Shown here piece after piece: positions 24,886 through 33,999 of a stretch of DNA of 64,000 bases. Source of the stretch: JBHELB01 sp041859045 (GTDB lineage Bacteria > Hydrogenedentota > Hydrogenedentia > Hydrogenedentales > SLHB01); the NCBI GenBank assembly GCA_041859045.1, contig JBHELB010000022.1, positions 1 through 64,000 on the forward strand. Reading direction: 5' to 3'. Made by a program: the position numbers and the translations under genes. The notes under the pieces are model-generated. The model made no database searches. It was not told the DNA's origin and saw nothing but the letters and a program-made list of their open reading frames with translations. Each line of letters begins with the position of its first letter. Position 1 is the first letter of the stretch.

Positions 24886-27051
24886 ATGCAGCACGACGAA
24901 GAGACAGTTCGCAAGATACCCGTCCAAATAGAGACCCGCAGCAGTCGGCGTCGGCCGCGATCATCGTCGGGGTTGATCATTTCGTTTCTATTTGGCTTGG
25001 CGATTGGATTTAGTGTCGGGATCGGTTTTGACAACGCACTGCGCGGCGTATCCGAGGAGACCGTGGAGCCGGCCGAGGGCTCGGTGCGCGGCGTGGAATT
25101 GACGCCGCCCGTCGCGCGGCCACCGGTAGATACGACCGAACGGGCAAGCGCGCCCGCGCCGACCGACGGCGCTGCGTCTGTCGCAACAACCGAGGCTACT
25201 GCGGCAGAGGCGAGCGTTTCTTCCGGTGGACCTAGTTCTTCAACCGAGCCTACGGCGGTGGTTCCGCCACAGGTATGGCCGGGACGCTTCCTCTTTGTGT
25301 CGGTTGCTGGGCCGCAGCTTGATGACGCCACCCGGGCGCTGTTACGCGAAGTGAAACCGGGCGGCGTGGTGCTGCTCGGCGCCAATATCCAGTCCAAGAG
25401 TCAGACGGCGGAATTGGTGAAATCCATCAAGGAAGCGACGGGCCTAGGCACGGGCGTTGCCGATCTCCCCTTGATCGCCGTTGACCAAGAAGGGGGCCCT
25501 GTAAATCGCCTGAACCTTGAGAACGCGCCGAGTCCCGAGGACCTGGGCCGCCGGGCCAATCCCGAGGAAGCGCGTCGCGTTGGCAAACACTATGCAGACG
25601 CGTGTCTCGCGCGGGGTATCGGCCTGCTGCTGGGACCATCCCTGGACACCGCCGGTCCGAACACGCCGTCTGAGATGCGTGCCCGTTGCATTGGCGACGA
25701 CAATCGTCTGGTCACCGCGATGGGGTTGGCGCTCGCCCTGGGAATCACCGAGGGCGGCGTGGCTCCGATCATCAAGCACTACCCCGGGATGGGGGGCATC
25801 GCCGCGGATCCGCACAAGGCGGCGGTATCGCTTCGTACGGACGTTATGGGCGTTGCGCGCGCGATGTATCCGTTCTCCGAAGCGATTGCGCGTGGGGTTC
25901 CCGGCGTGATGGCGGGGCATGTCGCTGTGCCTGCCCTCGACACGAAGAACCCGGAACGCCCCGCGTCGGTGTCGTCTCGGCTGATTACCGATGTGCTGCG
26001 CAACGCGCCGCTGTGGAAGTACGACGGCGTAGTCTTGGCCGACGATGTGGCAATGAAATCCATGACGGAAACGGGGCGCACCCCCGAGCGGGCCGCCGTG
26101 GAGGCGCTGACGGCCGGCTGCGACGCCGTGATCTTGTGCGATCCCAAGGCTGAGACCGTGCGCTCGGTTTGTGCGGCCATCGAGCAGACGCTTGTGGCAT
26201 ATCCTGCGCCCAAGGCAGCGCTCGAACGCAGCGCGCGCCGTCTCGATGCGTTGTCCGCATGGCTCCGCAGTCCTGTGCCGCTCTCGGATTCGCCTTTGCC
26301 GGTGCCGCCGGAGCTTTCGGCGGGCAACCCTTCACCAGCGCCGGTTGCGGAATCTCCGGCAACCAGCCCCGCGCCGCCCGTGGAAACAGTTGCCGCAACG
26401 CCAACCGCGCCCCCTGTCGAGGCGGTTTCGCCCGCGGAATTTAGCGTGCCTCCCGCCCCGCCGGTGGAAACCAGTGTGCCCGTCGTCGAGCAGACCGCGC
26501 CGACCCCTGAGCCGTCCGCTCAAACCACGATTGCGGAGCCGCAAGAGACTACGCCGCAACCGCCTGTCGCTACAGCGGTCAAGACGCCCGCCACCCCGCC
26601 GCCCGGTACGAAGCTCGTCAAGCGCACCGTCAAGCAAGGCGACACGTTGACGGCGATTGCCCGCGAGTATGGGGTGAAGGTGAAAGACATTAAGGAGTGG
26701 AACGCGATCGAAGGCGAGACCATCGTTTGGGGCCGAACGTTGAAGGTCTATGTCAAAGACGACGGATCCAGCAGCGCGGCGGAAACCCAAGTGACGCCGG
26801 AAGCGTCCGCACCAGCAGGCCCGCCACCCAACTCCGAGAAGGTCACGCATGTCGTGGTGAAAGGCGAGACGCTGAGCGGCATCGCGGCGCAGTATGGCGT
26901 GCGCCAGAAAGATATCGTGGCCTGGAACAAATTGACCGGCGAAACGGTCAAGTACGATACAAAACTCACGATTTATCGCCCGGTTGTATCAGTGCCAGAG
27001 CCAGAACCTGCACCCCCGGCATCTACACCCGAAGCGGCCCCTACGCAATAG
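24886..27051 (+). CDS. Membrane-anchored GH3 (NagZ-like) hexosaminidase with two LysM domains
   Basis: The 721-residue protein has a basic cytoplasmic N-terminus, one membrane helix (about 28-47), a Ser/Thr/Pro linker, a GH3 domain (about 130-450), a long Pro/Ala/Thr linker, and two LysM domains starting near 577 and 653. The GH3 part matches beta-N-acetylhexosaminidase NagZ: LIAVDQEGGPVNRL, KHYPGMG followed by the DPH catalytic dyad, MAGHVAVPALD, and LADDVAMKSM with the nucleophile Asp. NagZ normally works on muropeptides in the cytoplasm. Here the anchor and peptidoglycan-binding LysM domains place the enzyme in the periplasm on the wall itself. The ATG at 24886 follows a GGGGG site; a TTG at 24874 is also in frame. 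Confidence 0.85.
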   Translation: MQHDEETVRKIPVQIETRSSRRRPRSSSGLIISFLFGLAIGFSVGIGFDNALRGVSEETVEPAEGSVRGVELTPPVARPPVDTTERASAPAPTDGAASVATTEATAAEASVSSGGPSSSTEPTAVVPPQVWPGRFLFVSVAGPQLDDATRALLREVKPGGVVLLGANIQSKSQTAELVKSIKEATGLGTGVADLPLIAVDQEGGPVNRLNLENAPSPEDLGRRANPEEARRVGKHYADACLARGIGLLLGPSLDTAGPNTPSEMRARCIGDDNRLVTAMGLALALGITEGGVAPIIKHYPGMGGIAADPHKAAVSLRTDVMGVARAMYPFSEAIARGVPGVMAGHVAVPALDTKNPERPASVSSRLITDVLRNAPLWKYDGVVLADDVAMKSMTETGRTPERAAVEALTAGCDAVILCDPKAETVRSVCAAIEQTLVAYPAPKAALERSARRLDALSAWLRSPVPLSDSPLPVPPELSAGNPSPAPVAESPATSPAPPVETVAATPTAPPVEAVSPAEFSVPPAPPVETSVPVVEQTAPTPEPSAQTTIAEPQETTPQPPVATAVKTPATPPPGTKLVKRTVKQGDTLTAIAREYGVKVKDIKEWNAIEGETIVWGRTLKVYVKDDGSSSAAETQVTPEASAPAGPPPNSEKVTHVVVKGETLSGIAAQYGVRQKDIVAWNKLTGETVKYDTKLTIYRPVVSVPEPEPAPPASTPEAAPTQ

Positions 27052-27085
27052 CGCAACAGCAGTCGAGGCGTTCTTGAAGGCAATT

Positions 27086-27106
27086 CCGCCGAAAAACTGG
27101 CGGTTT
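27086..27106 (+). terminator. Possible weak terminator after the NagZ-like gene
   Basis: CCGCC (27086-27090) and GGCGG (27099-27103) form a 5 bp stem followed by only three T. The stem is short, so this is tentative. Confidence 0.25.
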
Positions 27107-27226
27107 GTCGCAAGATCGTTGACATTCGCTCCGCGCCGTCCGCGTAGTCCCTCGCGCAAGCCTAACATTTCCAATGCGTCATCTTGGAAATCCCTCCGGC
27201 ATGACGGTTGCTCCTTTACACGCAGT

Positions 27227-27244
27227 GTATTGGAGGTCCAATAC
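27227..27244. repeat. Palindromic site upstream of the ankyrin gene
   Basis: GTATTGGA (27227-27234) and TCCAATAC (27237-27244) are perfect 8 bp arms around two bases. The short spacer fits a dimeric regulator's operator better than an RNA hairpin. The rest of the gap 27052-27291 shows no other clear element. Confidence 0.4.
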
Positions 27245-27291
27245 CCGGCATACGACGGAGCTGGCCGTGACAGCCCGTGGAGGGTAGCGGC

Positions 27292-27813
27292 GTGTTGTAC
27301 GAATGGTACGACATCGTGGATGAAGAGGGTGAGACGCCCATGACGCGAGCGCTCAAGAGCGGCCACTTCGCTCTGGCGAACCTGATGGTGCGCATCGAGA
27401 AGGTGGAGCAGCCGCCAACGGAAGACGGCGAAGCGGTACTCCATCGCGCCGCATACTGGGGACTGGAACACGCGGTTCGCAAATTGCTGGCGGCGGGGCA
27501 TAACCCCTGTGTGCCGGACAGGCGCGGCGAGACGCCGCTTCACAAAGCTGCGCGACGCGGGCACTACGAGACGCTCGAGGCGCTCGTTGAAGACGGCGCG
27601 GACGTCAATGTGCGAGACGACAACGGCATGACCGTGTTGCACTGGGTCGCGCTCAATGGCCGTGCTGACATGGCGGAACTGCTCGTGTCAGCCGGCGCCG
27701 ATGTGAACGCGCGCGACCTGGCCACCGGCGGCTTGACGCCGTTGGCCGTAGCCAAACTCATGGGCTATGAAGACTTAGCCGAACAACTCGCCGGGAACGG
27801 TGCCACTTGGTAG
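27292..27813 (+). CDS. Ankyrin-repeat protein
   Basis: The 173-residue protein consists of about five ankyrin repeats. Clear units are GETPMTRALKSGHFALANLM, RGETPLHKAARRGHYETLEAL, and NGMTVLHWVALNGRADMAELL followed by VSAGADVNARD. Such repeats bind other proteins; no enzyme domain is attached and there is no signal peptide. I choose the GTG at 27292 because GGAGGG lies seven bases before it; a GTG at 27277 is in frame but has no good ribosome site. The stop is immediately adjacent to the converging pyrC stop. The partner is unknown. Confidence 0.8.
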   Translation: MLYEWYDIVDEEGETPMTRALKSGHFALANLMVRIEKVEQPPTEDGEAVLHRAAYWGLEHAVRKLLAAGHNPCVPDRRGETPLHKAARRGHYETLEALVEDGADVNVRDDNGMTVLHWVALNGRADMAELLVSAGADVNARDLATGGLTPLAVAKLMGYEDLAEQLAGNGATW

Positions 27814-29082
27814 CTACGCCCGGTAGACTACCTGTCCGTCGCACAGCGTAGCGCGCACGACACCGCGCAGGGTGCGGCCTGCAAACGGCGTGTTGCGGCT
27901 GAGCGAGGCGAACTGCGCCGGGTCAACGACGATTTCCGCACGCGGATCGAACACGGCAATATCGGCCGGTCCACCCACGCGCAATCCGCCCACCGGCAAC
28001 CCGAGGATACGCGCGGGCGCAAGCGTCATGAGTTCGACCGCGCGTTCGAGCGACACCACGCCGGGCTCGACAAGCTCCGTAATGGTGAGGGCCAGCGCGG
28101 TTTCCAGCCCAACAATGCCGAACGGCGCAAGTTGCACCTCGACATCTTTCTCGGTCGGCGTGTGCGGCGCGTGGTCCGTGGCGATGCAATCGATGCTGCC
28201 ATCGCGCAACGCCTCGCGGATCGCGGCGACGTCCGCCGCTTCGCGCAACGGCGGGTTCATTTTCGCGTTGCTGCCGTGTTCCACGACCGCCTCATCCGTC
28301 AACGTCCAGTAGTGCGGCGCGGTTTCACAGGTCACGCGCACCCCTTCGCGCTTCGCACGTTTGACGATTTCCACGCCGCCCGCCGTGCTGACGTGGCAGA
28401 TGTGCACCTTCGCGCGCGCGAGCTTGGCGATGCGGCAGACACGTTCGATCGCGATCTCTTCCATCTCGCGCGGCATTCCCGGCAGACCCAGGCGCGTTGC
28501 GGTATACCCCTCGTTTATTGCGCCGCCCTCGACAAGGCTGTGGTCTTCGCAATGCGCGAGATACGTCAGCCCGACCATGTCCGCGTACTCGAAGCAACGA
28601 CGCATCACCCAACTGCTTGGGATATCCGAGCCGTCGTCCGTCACAGCGACCGCGCCCACGGCCTTCAGTTCGGCCATTTCCGTCATTTCCTGGCCCGAAC
28701 GCTGTTTGGTGGCGCAGGCCGACGGCCATACTTTGATGCACGCCGTTTCACGCGCCCGGCGGTTCACGAACTCGACCATCCCCGCATTGTCGATGGGCGG
28801 GTTGGTGTTTGGCATCGGCACGACCGACGTGAATCCGCCCCGCGCGGCGGAACGGCTTCCGGTGGCGATGGTCTCTTTCGACTCAAATCCCGGCTCGCGC
28901 AAGTGCACATGGATATCCACGAGCCCAGGACACACCACGCACCCCGTGGCGTCGAGGGCTTCATCCCCCCGCAACCCTTTTCCGATCTCCACAATGACGC
29001 CGTTGTCGATGCGAAGGTCCAGCGGTTCAGAACGTCCCGAGGCGGGATCAATAAGATGACCGTTTGCGATAACGAGACTCAT
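27814..29082 (-). CDS. pyrC: Dihydroorotase
   Basis: Dihydroorotase closes carbamoyl-aspartate to dihydroorotate, the third step of pyrimidine synthesis. The 422-residue protein is of the long class I type: the metal motif DIHVHLREPGFE is at about residues 56-67, followed by the MPNTNPPID stretch, metal-ligand His residues in YLAHCEDHSL and KVHICHVSTAGG, and the active-site Asp in CIATDHAPH. The ATG at 29082 has an AAGGAG site 11 bases upstream. It is the last gene of the pyrR-pyrB-pyrC operon and lies 21 bases after pyrB. Confidence 0.95.
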   Translation of the reverse strand: MSLVIANGHLIDPASGRSEPLDLRIDNGVIVEIGKGLRGDEALDATGCVVCPGLVDIHVHLREPGFESKETIATGSRSAARGGFTSVVPMPNTNPPIDNAGMVEFVNRRARETACIKVWPSACATKQRSGQEMTEMAELKAVGAVAVTDDGSDIPSSWVMRRCFEYADMVGLTYLAHCEDHSLVEGGAINEGYTATRLGLPGMPREMEEIAIERVCRIAKLARAKVHICHVSTAGGVEIVKRAKREGVRVTCETAPHYWTLTDEAVVEHGSNAKMNPPLREAADVAAIREALRDGSIDCIATDHAPHTPTEKDVEVQLAPFGIVGLETALALTITELVEPGVVSLERAVELMTLAPARILGLPVGGLRVGGPADIAVFDPRAEIVVDPAQFASLSRNTPFAGRTLRGVVRATLCDGQVVYRA

Positions 29083-29103
29083 GCGCGGCGCGCTCCTTCC
29101 AAG

Positions 29104-30093
29104 TTAGGTGGCGTCGTGACGGCGTCCATTCACCAATAAATGCATGATCGCCATGCGTACGGCGACCCCGTTTGTGACTTGTTCGAGAATGACGTTGCGC
29201 GGACCATCCGCGACTTCGGACGCGATCTCAAGATCGCGGTTCATCGGTCCGGGATGCATGATGATCGCGTGCGACGGTGCGGCCTTGAGCGCCTCATTGT
29301 CCACGCGAAACAACCGGATGTATTCGCGCATGCTGGGGAACAGACAGCGTGACTGACGTTCGAGTTGGATGCGCAGCACATACACGACATCCGCATCCGC
29401 GATCGCTTCGCGGAGATCGGAAGTCGTCTCCGCGCCCATCCGCTCGATCTCGAGCGGCATCAGCGTTCGCGGCCCGCACAGGCGCACTTTCGCGCCGAGT
29501 TTGGTCAGGCCCCAGACGTTGCTGCGCGCCACGCGGCTGTGCGAGATGTCACCGATAATCGCCACGCGCGCGCCGTCGATGCCTGCCGTGGGGTCTTGGC
29601 GCATACGGCGGATGTGCTGGCGAATAGTAAAGGCATCAAGCAGGCCTTGCGTCGGGTGCTCATGCGCGCCGTCGCCCGCGTTGATGATCTGCGACCGGTG
29701 ACGCTCGGCCAGCATTCGCGAGACCCCCGCATGGCTGTGGCGAATCACCACGATATCGCTGTGCATCGCCTCGATATTGTCGAGCGTATCGTGCAGGGTT
29801 TCCCCTTTTTTCGCACTCGATGCCTGTACGTTCATCGTGAGCGTATCGGCGCTGAGGCGTTTCGCCGCCAATTCGAACGAGGTGCGCGTGCGCGTGCTCG
29901 GCTCGAAAAACCAGTTCACCACCAGCCGCCCCTGCAGCAGCGGCACTTTCTTGATGCCGCTTTCCCGCTCCGAGACCGCAAGAAACTGCGGTGCGGTATC
30001 GAGAATGGTCTCGATCTCCTCACGAGAGAGATCTTCGAGTCCGACGAGGTCTTTGCGCGTCCAGCGTAGCGACGAAGAGGTTGTGGCGGGCAT
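29104..30093 (-). CDS. pyrB: Aspartate carbamoyltransferase catalytic subunit
   Basis: PyrB condenses carbamoyl phosphate with aspartate, the committed step of pyrimidine synthesis. The 329-residue protein has the carbamoyl-phosphate site FEPSTRTRTSFE, the HPTQGLLDAFT motif and the HPGPMNRDLE aspartate-site loop. Length is normal for a catalytic subunit. No pyrI regulatory subunit is present here, in line with control by PyrR instead of UTP/CTP feedback through PyrI. It starts one base after the pyrR stop, with AAGGGAG before the ATG. Confidence 0.95.
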   Translation of the reverse strand: MPATTSSSLRWTRKDLVGLEDLSREEIETILDTAPQFLAVSERESGIKKVPLLQGRLVVNWFFEPSTRTRTSFELAAKRLSADTLTMNVQASSAKKGETLHDTLDNIEAMHSDIVVIRHSHAGVSRMLAERHRSQIINAGDGAHEHPTQGLLDAFTIRQHIRRMRQDPTAGIDGARVAIIGDISHSRVARSNVWGLTKLGAKVRLCGPRTLMPLEIERMGAETTSDLREAIADADVVYVLRIQLERQSRCLFPSMREYIRLFRVDNEALKAAPSHAIIMHPGPMNRDLEIASEVADGPRNVILEQVTNGVAVRMAIMHLLVNGRRHDAT

Positions 30094-30094
30094 G

Positions 30095-30685
30095 CTACAC
30101 GCTCCCTTCCGGGCCGGACGCGGCGCGTTCCAGCAGCACCACGTCTTCGCCGTCGATTTCCCTCAACCGTACCGAAATGTGGTCACTCGGGGTGCTCGCG
30201 ATCGACCATCCAATATAGTCGCCGCGAATGGGCAGCTCGCGCAGGCCGCGATCCACCAGCCCGGCCAACTGAATCCGCCGGGGGCGGCCGTAGTCCATCA
30301 TCTCGTCCATCGCCGCGCGCACGGTGCGCCCCGTGGACAGTACATCGTCCACGATTACCACCGTCAGGCCGTCGAGGTCAAAGTCAAAGTGCGTCGCCCT
30401 CGCCGCGATATCGCTTACATCCACTCGCCCGCTGCGCAGATCGTCGCGGTAGAGGGTCGTCGCTAGACTGCCCACCGGCGGCCGCTGCCCCGTCATGCCC
30501 ACAATCTCGTCGGCAATGCGGTCCGCGAGGGGGCGGCCTCGACTCAAAATACCCAGCAACGCCAAAGAAGTGATGCGGGGGTTATCGGCCACGATTTCCT
30601 GCGCCAGACGGCGTATCGCCGCGTGCATTGCGTGTTCATCCATTACCACGGTGGTTTCAACGGGCCCAGGCGGCGGGTGGGTCAT
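30095..30685 (-). CDS. pyrR: PyrR bifunctional pyrimidine regulator / uracil phosphoribosyltransferase
   Basis: PyrR senses UMP/UTP and, in characterised systems, binds the pyr mRNA leader to favour termination; many members also have uracil phosphoribosyltransferase activity. The 196-residue protein has the PRPP-binding loop VVIVDDVLSTGRTVRAA, a SLALLGILSRGRPLA segment and a DHISVRL end, all typical. The ATG at 30685 is preferred because it has an AAGGAG site and the correct N-terminus; a longer frame would run through the leader. It is the first gene of pyrRBC, with a promoter at 30807-30835 and a terminator in the leader. Confidence 0.93.
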   Translation of the reverse strand: MTHPPPGPVETTVVMDEHAMHAAIRRLAQEIVADNPRITSLALLGILSRGRPLADRIADEIVGMTGQRPPVGSLATTLYRDDLRSGRVDVSDIAARATHFDFDLDGLTVVIVDDVLSTGRTVRAAMDEMMDYGRPRRIQLAGLVDRGLRELPIRGDYIGWSIASTPSDHISVRLREIDGEDVVLLERAASGPEGSV

Positions 30686-30715
30686 GGCAACTCCTTGCGT
30701 GGCCGGTCTCCAGAC

Positions 30716-30752
30716 AAAAAAACGAGCCCTCTCACCGTTGTGAGCAGGGCTC
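30716..30752 (-). terminator. Leader terminator (probable attenuator) of pyrRBC
   Basis: On the minus strand the arms GAGCCCT...CTCAC and GTGAG...AGGGCTC form a 12 bp stem with one bulged base and a 4-base loop. A run of seven T follows at 30722-30716, 31 bases before the pyrR ATG. Its position between promoter and first gene is that of a transcription attenuator. A PyrR-binding motif was not identified by eye. Confidence 0.7.
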
Positions 30753-30806
30753 TGTGTTGCCTGAGGCTGCGCGGCGCACCAGTTCGCACTCCAATTTGCT
30801 GACGCG

Positions 30807-30835
30807 ATTTTACCTGGCGGCCCGAAGAGTTTCAA
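30807..30835 (-). promoter_or_regulatory. Sigma70-type promoter of pyrRBC
   Basis: On the minus strand TTGAAA (30835-30830) and TAAAAT (30812-30807) have a 17 bp spacer. Transcripts would start near 30800 and carry a leader of about 115 bases. Confidence 0.7.
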
Positions 30836-30858
30836 CCTGCCGCAGGACGTCCGTTTCT

Positions 30859-30888
30859 TTGACTTTCTGCAAGGTAACGCCCTAAAAT
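30859..30888 (+). promoter_or_regulatory. Sigma70-type promoter of glyQS
   Basis: TTGACT at 30859-30864 and TAAAAT at 30883-30888 have an 18 bp spacer. It is divergent from, and only 24 bases away from, the pyrRBC promoter. Confidence 0.65.
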
Positions 30889-30963
30889 CGACGTTTTCTA
30901 AAGGTCCCAAGGGTTTACGCGCAATTGGGCGCGCGTCTGCGGGCCAACCAGGGGATGGACGGC

Positions 30964-33900
30964 ATGTACTTTCAGGATGTATTGCAGACGCTGAATGCGT
31001 TTTGGCTCAAACAAGGCTGCGTGCTGTGGCAGCCGTATCACACCGAAGTCGGCGCGGGAACGTCGAATCCGGCAACTTTCCTGAGGGTACTTGGCCCGGA
31101 ACCCTGGTGCGTGGCGTATCCCGAACCCAGCATGCGGCCCACGGACGGACGCTACGGCGAAAATCCGAACCGCTTGCAGCACTATTACCAATACCAAGTG
31201 ATCCTCAAGCCGTCGCCGCCGAATGTACAGGACTTGTTCCTGCAGTCGTTCGAGGCGCTTGGGCTCGATCTCACCAAGCACGATTTCCGGTTCGTCGAGG
31301 ACAACTGGGAAAGCCCGTCGCTGGGCGCCTGGGGGTTGGGCTGGGAAGCTTGGCTCGACGGCATGGAAGTGCTCCAGTTCACGTACTTCCAGGAGTGCGG
31401 CGGCGTGAAGCTCGACGTGCGTGCGTGCGAACTCACCTATGGCGTCGAACGCATCGCCATGTACCTGCAGGGCGTCGAGAACGTCTATGACCTGGTCTGG
31501 GGGCCGTCGGGCATTACCTACGGCGATATCTATCATGCCTCCGAGGTCGAGTACTGCCATTACAATTTCGAGGCCGCGAACACGGAAAAGCTGTTTCAGG
31601 TCTTCGACATCTGGGAAACCGAGGCCAAACGTTTGCTCGATCTTGGCCTGATTTTCCCCGCCTACGACCACTGCCTGCGCCTGTCGCACCTGTTCAACGT
31701 GCTCGATGCGCGCAGCGCGTTGTCGGTGTCCGAGCGCGGACGCTTCCTGTTGCGCTGCCGGTCCGTGGCCGAGCGTTGCGCGAAGGGCTTCCTCGAACAG
31801 CGCGAAAAGATGGGCTTTCCGCTGATGCGCCTGCCGCGCGCGGGGTTCACCGAGACCGCCGCCGCGCCGACCGCCGATCCCAAGGCGTTTGCGGAAAAGG
31901 ATACGCTGCTGATTGAACTCGGCTTTGAGGAACTGCCGCACGCCGACCTCAAGGACGCGCTGAACCAAGCCCCGGGGCTTATCGAGAAGCTGCTTGACGA
32001 CCAGGGTGTGCCGCACGGCGCGATCAAAGTCTTGGCGTCGCCGCGCCGCATTGCGTTCGAGATCGCCGATGTGCCCGCGCGCCAAGAAGACGTTGTGAAG
32101 GAAGTTCGCGGACCGAAAGCCGCCGCCGCCAAGACGCCCGACGGCGCGTGGAGCGTGGCGGTGGAGCGGTTCGCGGCGGCGAACAATGCATCGCCGGACG
32201 CGATCTACTTCCAGACGCAGGGGAAAGACGAATACTGTTTCCTGAAGGTCAATCAGACCGGCCGCCACCTGACCGAGCTCGCGCCGGCGGTGGTCGAGGG
32301 GTTGCTCAAGGGGCTGCGCTTTGGTAAGTCGATGGGGTGGGAAGACACGACCGTCACGTTCTCGCGGCCCGTGCGTTGGCTCGTGGTGTTGCACGGCGCG
32401 AACACCGTGCCGGTGTCGTGGAAACTGCGCGACGCCTCGGACATCGGTCCCGAGCGTTGGGTGCACTCCGGCCGTGTGACCTATGGCCACCGCCGTCTTG
32501 CGCCGGGCGCCATCGAGATCCCGCATGTGAAAGACTATGAGGCGGTCCTGCGCAAACACTACGTGATTGCCGAGCGCGGCGAGCGCATGGCGGCGCTGCG
32601 CAACGCGGTGGACGCGATCTGTACGGCGCAGGGGTTGCATGTGTCGGCCGAGGATGAAGACATCTTCGACGAGGTGTGCGACTTGCTCGAGTGGCCTGAG
32701 CCGATCTTGAGCGAAATCCCCGAAGACGCGCTCGTGCTGCCCGAGGAAATCATCATCACGCCGATGAAAGTGCATCAGCGCTACATCCCGTTGCGCACCG
32801 AAGACGGCGCGCTCAGCCGTCATTTCCTGGCCGTGGCCAATGGCCAGCACGATGCCGAAGGGCAGAAGGTCATCCGCCAGGGCAACGAGCGCGTGCTCAA
32901 CGCGCGCTTGCGCGATGCCCGGTACTTCTGGGACAGCGACACGCAGCAGCCGCTCGAGGCGTTCGCGGCGAAGCTGAACACGATCATGTTCCATCAAAAA
33001 CTCGGAACGCTCGCTGACAAGGTCGTGCGCGTGAAGAAGCTCTGCACGGCGTTAAAGCCCGCGCTGCCCAAGGTGGCGGATGCGCAGATCGAGCAAGTAC
33101 TCACGCTGATGAAGGCCGACCTCGCCACGCAGATGGTGTTTGAGTTCGCGTCGCTCGAAGGCGTTGTGGGCATGCTCTACGCGCGCAAGGAAGGCCTGCC
33201 CGAGCCGATCGCCAAGGCGATGCTCGAGCACCGTTTGCCGCGCAACAGCGGCGATGCACTGCCCGAAGATCCCCTGGGCGTCGTGGCGGGCGTGCTGGAT
33301 CGATTCGATACGCTCGCGGGGTACTTCGGCATCGGCATTCGCGTGAAGGGGACAAGCGATCCGTTCGGCCTGCGTCGCAACGCGCTGGCCCTGCTGTCGA
33401 TCGCGCGCCGTCATAACCTCAAGTTGGATCTGGCCGTGTTCGCGCGCGCCGCGCTTGAACAATACGGCGGCCTCGTGGCAGACCTCGAAGGTTCGCTCAA
33501 GGATCTACTTGGGTTCTTCGCGGACCGTATGGCGGCGATGGCGCGAGAAGAAGGGCTTGCCTATGACCGCGCGGCGGCGGCGTTGGCCTCGCACGCCGGG
33601 CATCCATTCCGTTTCCGTGCGTGCCTCGATGCGCTCGGCGCGATGGACGAAGAAAAGTTGCAGATCCTGGCTGAACAGACCAAGCGTCTTGGGCGCATTG
33701 CGAAAGAACCGGCGGCGAACGTCGATCCGGCGCTGCTCGAAGCGAGCGAAAAGGCGTTGTACGATACCGTCACCACGCAAGGGCCGAAGCTGAAGGCGTT
33801 GGCCGATGAAGGCTCGTTTGAGCAGGCTGTTGCCGGACTGCTCGAGTGGGCTCCGGTGATCGCCAAGTATTTTGAGGAAGTGCTGGTCAACGCCGACGAC

Positions 33901-33999
33901 GTGAAGGTGCGCCAGAATCGCCATGCGCTGCTGCTCGCGACCCTCGAAGGCGCGCGCGCCGTGGCTGATTTCACCTTAATCGAGAAGAGGGAAGTGTAA
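30964..33999 (+). CDS. glyQS: Glycyl-tRNA synthetase, fused alpha and beta subunits
   Basis: This enzyme charges tRNA-Gly. Most bacteria that have the (alpha-beta)2 type encode GlyQ and GlyS separately; here both are one polypeptide of 1011 residues. Residues 1-290 are the alpha part, with WQPYHTEVGAGTSNPATF, EPSMRPTDGRYGENPNR and the VEDNWESPSLGAWGLGWE motif. After a short Ala-rich linker the beta part begins near LLIELGFEELPHADL and continues to the C-terminal anticodon-binding DALR-like domain. The same fusion is known from Chlamydia and a few related groups. I choose the ATG at 30964 because AGGGG lies nine bases before it and the conserved sequence starts there; an ATG at 30955 and TTG at 30925 are in frame. 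Confidence 0.94.
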   Translation: MYFQDVLQTLNAFWLKQGCVLWQPYHTEVGAGTSNPATFLRVLGPEPWCVAYPEPSMRPTDGRYGENPNRLQHYYQYQVILKPSPPNVQDLFLQSFEALGLDLTKHDFRFVEDNWESPSLGAWGLGWEAWLDGMEVLQFTYFQECGGVKLDVRACELTYGVERIAMYLQGVENVYDLVWGPSGITYGDIYHASEVEYCHYNFEAANTEKLFQVFDIWETEAKRLLDLGLIFPAYDHCLRLSHLFNVLDARSALSVSERGRFLLRCRSVAERCAKGFLEQREKMGFPLMRLPRAGFTETAAAPTADPKAFAEKDTLLIELGFEELPHADLKDALNQAPGLIEKLLDDQGVPHGAIKVLASPRRIAFEIADVPARQEDVVKEVRGPKAAAAKTPDGAWSVAVERFAAANNASPDAIYFQTQGKDEYCFLKVNQTGRHLTELAPAVVEGLLKGLRFGKSMGWEDTTVTFSRPVRWLVVLHGANTVPVSWKLRDASDIGPERWVHSGRVTYGHRRLAPGAIEIPHVKDYEAVLRKHYVIAERGERMAALRNAVDAICTAQGLHVSAEDEDIFDEVCDLLEWPEPILSEIPEDALVLPEEIIITPMKVHQRYIPLRTEDGALSRHFLAVANGQHDAEGQKVIRQGNERVLNARLRDARYFWDSDTQQPLEAFAAKLNTIMFHQKLGTLADKVVRVKKLCTALKPALPKVADAQIEQVLTLMKADLATQMVFEFASLEGVVGMLYARKEGLPEPIAKAMLEHRLPRNSGDALPEDPLGVVAGVLDRFDTLAGYFGIGIRVKGTSDPFGLRRNALALLSIARRHNLKLDLAVFARAALEQYGGLVADLEGSLKDLLGFFADRMAAMAREEGLAYDRAAAALASHAGHPFRFRACLDALGAMDEEKLQILAEQTKRLGRIAKEPAANVDPALLEASEKALYDTVTTQGPKLKALADEGSFEQAVAGLLEWAPVIAKYFEEVLVNADDVKVRQNRHALLLATLEGARAVADFTLIEKREV

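Noticed and set aside
30898..32997. Long open frame (699 codons) on the minus strand over glyQS
   Set aside because: It mirrors the codon pattern of glyQS and has no recognisable domain or ribosome site.
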